NCBI GenBank assembly: GCA_013334745.1
Contig: JAAXWY010000006.1
Location: forward strand, 1-64,000
Length of the DNA stretch: 64,000 nt
Direction of reading: 5' to 3'
Source of the DNA: Coriobacteriia bacterium
GTDB taxonomy: Bacteria; Actinomycetota; Coriobacteriia; Anaerosomatales; JAAXUF01
The number at the start of each line of letters is the position of its first letter. The stretch's first letter is position 1. A program made the position numbers and the translations under genes. The notes beneath the pieces are model-generated. The model saw nothing but the letters and a program-made list of their open reading frames with translations. It had not been told where the DNA came from and did no database searches. Shown here in pieces: positions 60,769 to 64,000 of the stretch.

Positions 60769-63390
60769 GTGAACTCGGCCGAGATCCGCGAGAGTTTTCT
60801 TGCCTACTTCGAGAGCAAGGGATGCACACGGCAGCCCTCGTCCTCGCTCATTCCCGATGACCCGTCGCTGCTTCTTACTTCCGCGGGTATGGTGCAGTTC
60901 AAGCCGGTGTTCCTCGGCTTGAAGGACCTTGGTTTCACGCGCGCGACGACGGTCCAGAAGTGCGTTCGCACCACCGACATCGACATCATCGGCACGACGG
61001 GAAGGCATCACAGCTTCTTCGAGATGCTCGGCAACTTCAGCTTCGGCGACTACTTCAAGTCCGAGGCTGCCGCGTGGGCCTGGGAGTACTCGACCGAGGT
61101 GCTCGGTCTGGACCCGGAGCGGATCTGGGTCTCGATCTACGAGGACGACGACGAGGCAGAGGCCATCTGGGTCAACGAGGTCGGAGTGCCCGCCGAGAAG
61201 ATCGTGCGCATGGGCGCGAAGGACAACTTCTGGTCGGCCGGCCCCACAGGTCCGTGCGGCCCGTGCTCGGAGCTGTACTACGACCAGGGTCCGGAGCTGG
61301 GCTGCGACAGTCCGGATTGTGCCGTCGGCTGCGACTGCGATCGCTATCTGGAGTACTGGAACCTCGTCTTCATGCAGTACGACCGCGCCGAAGACGGGAC
61401 GCTGACCCCGCTTCCGAAGCAGAACATCGACACCGGGATGGGGCTTGAGCGAATCGCCGCGATTCTGCAGGGTGTGAACTCGAACTTCGAGACCGACATC
61501 CTGCGCGACCTCATGTCCCTGGCCGAGGAGATCACGGGCGCGGACTACGGCGCCAGCGAGAAGGTCTCAACCTCGGTCCGCATCATCGCCGACCATGCCC
61601 GCGCGATGACCTTCCTCATCGCCGACGGCGTCATCCCGAGCAACGAGGGCCGTGGGTATGTGCTCAGACGGCTGCTTCGCCGCGCGGTGCGCCATGGCCG
61701 CCTGCTTGGCGTTGAAGACGCGTTCCTCGTACGGCTCATCAACCGCGTCATCGAGCTGATGGGCGACGCATACCCGGAGATCGTCGAGCACCGCGAGCTG
61801 ATCACGCAGATCGTCTCCAGCGAGGAGGAGCGTTTCGGCGCAACCCTTCGGCAGGGCGTGAGCTTCCTCGAGACCGAACTGGCTGCGGTGCTTGCGCGCG
61901 GCGACAAGCTCGATGGCGTCGTCGCATTCACGCTTCACGACACCTACGGCTTTCCGTTCGAGCTGACCGCCGAGATCGCCGCCGAGAAGGGCGTCGACGT
62001 CGACGTCGAGGCGTTCAACGCCGAGATGGAGACGCAGCGCGAACGTGCGCGTGCGGCCGTCAAGGACGAGTCGTGGAACACGTTCGGCGGCGTATACAAC
62101 GACCTTGCGCAGTCAGTGAGCACCCAGTTCCTCGGGTACGAGCATGACGAAGTCGACTCACGCGTCGCCGCGATCGTGGTCGCAGGCGAGAAGGTCGAGC
62201 GCCTCGCAGCAGGGGAGCGCGGCGAGCTCGTGCTCGAGAAGACGTCCTTCTACGGTGAACAGGGCGGACAGGTCGGCGACGTGGGCGTCATCACGACCGA
62301 GGCCGGCGCTCGTTTCGTCGTCGAGGACACCAAGATTCCGCACGCCGGTGTCGTGGCTCACGTCGGCGTCCTCGAGACGGGAACCCTAGCAGCCGGCGAG
62401 AGCGTACATACGGCGATTGATGTCATGCGCCGCGAGCGCATCCGCCGCAACCACACCGCGACCCATCTGCTGCACTGGGCACTTCGTCTCGTACTCGGCG
62501 ATCATGCAAAGCAGGCCGGGTCGTTTGTGCGCCCCGATCGCCTCCGCTTCGACTTCACGCACTTCGAGGCGATGAGCGCCGAACAGCTCGAGAAGGTTGA
62601 GCGACTTGCGAACGCCAAGATCTTCGAGAACCACCCGGTCCGCGCCTATGAGACGTCGATCTCTTCGGCTCGCGAAGCCGGAGTGACCGCGCTGTTCGGC
62701 GAGAAGTACGGCGATTTTGTGCGCGTGCTCGAGGCGGGCAACTTCAGCAAGGAGTTGTGCGGGGGCACCCATGTGGGCCGTACGAGCGAGATCGGCCTGC
62801 TCAAGATTGTGAGCGAGAGCAGCGTCGGGGCGAATCTTCGCCGTATCGAGGCGGTCACATCTTTCGACGCCTACGAGCAGATCCGGCTCGAGGAGCACGA
62901 GCTCAACGAGGCTGCGGCGGCGTTCAAGGTGCCGCGATTCGACGTCTCGGAGCGTGCCGCACAGGTCGTCAAGCGACTCAAGGAGATCGAAGCCGGTACG
63001 ACGCGGATGAAGGACGCCGTCGCTGATGACGAGCTCAACCGCATGATCTCCGAGGCAATCGATGTCGGGTATCGCCTCGTGGTCACCCAGGCGCCCTCGC
63101 TCCGCCCGCAGGGGCTCCGCACGATCTGGGACGTCCTGCGTGGGCGTGGTATCGATGCCGCGGTACTGCTGTGCGCCGACGCCGAGACCGGCAAGCCGAT
63201 CTTCGTGGCGGCCGGCTCCGACGCCGCTGTCGCTGCCGGCTTCGACGCTGGCGCCGTGGTGCGCGCCATGGCTCCCGGGTTGGGCGGCCGCGGTGGCGGC
63301 AAGCCGGCGATGGCGCAGGGCGGCGGCGAGGACGCGGCCGGCATCGCTGACGCCCTTCAGGTCGCACGCGAGACGCTCGGCGTCGGCTAG
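60769..63390 (+). CDS. alaS: Alanyl-tRNA synthetase
   Basis: The GTG at 60769 follows GAGGAG. The 873-residue enzyme has the catalytic core (SLIPDDPSLLLTSAGMVQFK, GTTGRHHSFFEMLGN in the family arrangement), the editing domain with HTATHLLHW near residue 565 and CGGTHVGRT near 664 (zinc ligands H, H, C and H), and a C-terminal C-Ala domain. The length is normal. It precedes ruvX and mltG, the usual order. Confidence 0.96.
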   Translation: MNSAEIRESFLAYFESKGCTRQPSSSLIPDDPSLLLTSAGMVQFKPVFLGLKDLGFTRATTVQKCVRTTDIDIIGTTGRHHSFFEMLGNFSFGDYFKSEAAAWAWEYSTEVLGLDPERIWVSIYEDDDEAEAIWVNEVGVPAEKIVRMGAKDNFWSAGPTGPCGPCSELYYDQGPELGCDSPDCAVGCDCDRYLEYWNLVFMQYDRAEDGTLTPLPKQNIDTGMGLERIAAILQGVNSNFETDILRDLMSLAEEITGADYGASEKVSTSVRIIADHARAMTFLIADGVIPSNEGRGYVLRRLLRRAVRHGRLLGVEDAFLVRLINRVIELMGDAYPEIVEHRELITQIVSSEEERFGATLRQGVSFLETELAAVLARGDKLDGVVAFTLHDTYGFPFELTAEIAAEKGVDVDVEAFNAEMETQRERARAAVKDESWNTFGGVYNDLAQSVSTQFLGYEHDEVDSRVAAIVVAGEKVERLAAGERGELVLEKTSFYGEQGGQVGDVGVITTEAGARFVVEDTKIPHAGVVAHVGVLETGTLAAGESVHTAIDVMRRERIRRNHTATHLLHWALRLVLGDHAKQAGSFVRPDRLRFDFTHFEAMSAEQLEKVERLANAKIFENHPVRAYETSISSAREAGVTALFGEKYGDFVRVLEAGNFSKELCGGTHVGRTSEIGLLKIVSESSVGANLRRIEAVTSFDAYEQIRLEEHELNEAAAAFKVPRFDVSERAAQVVKRLKEIEAGTTRMKDAVADDELNRMISEAIDVGYRLVVTQAPSLRPQGLRTIWDVLRGRGIDAAVLLCADAETGKPIFVAAGSDAAVAAGFDAGAVVRAMAPGLGGRGGGKPAMAQGGGEDAAGIADALQVARETLGVG

Positions 63391-63397
63391 CAGGCGT

Positions 63398-63829
63398 ATG
63401 CGCGTTCTGGCGCTTGATATCGGCGAGAAGCGGATTGGGGTCGCGGTGTCTGACGTGACCGGGACCGTGGCGACGCCGCTCGTCGTTCTCGATGCGAAGG
63501 CGGCCCTTGGCGACGGCCTGAGCATCAAGCGCGTCGCGGATGACTACGAGGTCGAGCTGTTGGTCGTCGGACTTCCGCGCTCACTCGATGGGACCGAGGG
63601 GCCGCAGGCCGCCAAGGTTCGCTCGGCGGCCAAGCGAATCGAGTCGCTCATTGGCCTTCCTGTGGCGTTCGTGGATGAGCGGCTCTCATCGAGCGAGGCA
63701 ACCAAGGCGATGTCGTCTGCGGGAATGACCGAGCGTGACATGCGTGGCCGTGTCGACATGGTGGCCGCTGCGCTGTTCCTTCAGACCTACCTGGATGCCG
63801 AGCGTACGCGCGATTCCGAAGGTCGGTGA
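63398..63829 (+). CDS. ruvX: Holliday junction resolvase-like protein RuvX/YqgF
   Basis: The 143 residues form an RNase H-like fold with acidic residues in ALDIGEKRIGVAV, VVGLPRSLDG and the final D of GRVDMVAAALFLQTYL. DERLSS is the conserved loop. RuvX processes pre-16S rRNA ends and is essential in many bacteria. The ATG lies 7 bases after the alaS stop. Confidence 0.94.
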   Translation: MRVLALDIGEKRIGVAVSDVTGTVATPLVVLDAKAALGDGLSIKRVADDYEVELLVVGLPRSLDGTEGPQAAKVRSAAKRIESLIGLPVAFVDERLSSSEATKAMSSAGMTERDMRGRVDMVAAALFLQTYLDAERTRDSEGR

Positions 63830-63834
63830 TCGCG

Positions 63835-64000
63835 ATGTCGCAACCCACACCACCTCGACCCGGCAGGCTCCGAAACAAGCATCTCATCTCGGTGGCCACT
63901 GTGGCTGCGGTCATCATCGGCGCGGTGGTCGCGGTGCTGGTCGCCGCCGGGGTATGGCTGTTCTTTATCGCCCCCCAGGTCGATGTCACACCCGGAAAGA
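63835..64000 (+). CDS. mltG: Endolytic transglycosylase MltG, N-terminal fragment
   Basis: Only the first 55 codons are inside the window. A proline-rich cytoplasmic start is followed by one membrane helix (VATVAAVIIGAVVAVLVAAGVWLFF) and the beginning of the outer domain. Position after alaS-ruvX is the classic place of mltG, so the call rests largely on context. A GTG at 63826 overlapping the ruvX stop is an alternative start. Confidence 0.7.
   Translation, partial: MSQPTPPRPGRLRNKHLISVATVAAVIIGAVVAVLVAAGVWLFFIAPQVDVTPGK

Overview
The window is a high-GC chromosomal segment that reads as an anaerobic actinobacterium close to Coriobacteriia (inference). Evidence: the gene order queA-tgt-yajC-secD-secF-recJ-rel-hisS-aspS-rarA-alaS-ruvX-mltG, frequent GTG/TTG starts, TANNNT -10 boxes, several candidate leaderless genes, and a giant multiheme c-type cytochrome. 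No database search was possible, so the taxon is a working guess.

Layout. Positions 1-19185 hold secreted surface proteins and signalling proteins: the end of an Ig-like protein, an M6 metalloprotease, tRNA-Glu(CUC), a two-propeller Ycf48-type protein, tRNA-Val(UAC), a triple-PAS diguanylate cyclase flanked by copies of the tRNA-Val 3' end, an IPT/TIG adhesin-like protein, a small exported protein, a two-propeller LVIVD protein and a PocR-PAS-GGDEF cyclase. Positions 19182-24492 form an arsenic and thiol island: ArsR-ACR3-phosphoesterase on the minus strand; a second ArsR, then thioredoxin-3, an ArsP-type permease, a membrane thioredoxin and CcdA on the plus strand. Two copies of one operator sit in front of the plus-strand units.

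Positions 24537-34525 carry cspA, the queuosine genes queH, queA and tgt, a PHP phosphoesterase, an ECF sigma/anti-sigma pair and yajC-HD-secD-secF. Positions 34599-41152 carry a 1208-residue RecJ-HIRAN-helicase fusion, bifunctional rel and a metallo-beta-lactamase-fold hydrolase. Positions 41425-49359 are one gene for a 2644-residue cytochrome with 54 heme-attachment-like motifs, including five tandem six-motif modules and a heme-free insert of about 540 residues. It is followed by an RDD protein, an AcuC/HDAC-like deacetylase and a membrane diguanylate cyclase whose sensor domain itself has a CxxCH motif.

Positions 52448-64000 are housekeeping: hisS-aspS, a strong 6S RNA candidate with its own promoter, a lipoprotein with a cysteine-less thioredoxin-like fold, rarA, a DUF948-like protein, a degenerate RsbW-like protein with a SigB/SigF-type sigma factor, a PerM/AI-2E-type permease, alaS, ruvX and the start of mltG.

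Taken together, the accessory genes suggest a cell that invests in its surface (propeller, TIG and Ig proteins), uses a giant cytochrome for electron transfer at or beyond the envelope, senses its state through three diguanylate cyclases, and resists inorganic and possibly organic arsenicals. The two most unusual genes are the 54-motif cytochrome and the RecJ-HIRAN-helicase fusion.
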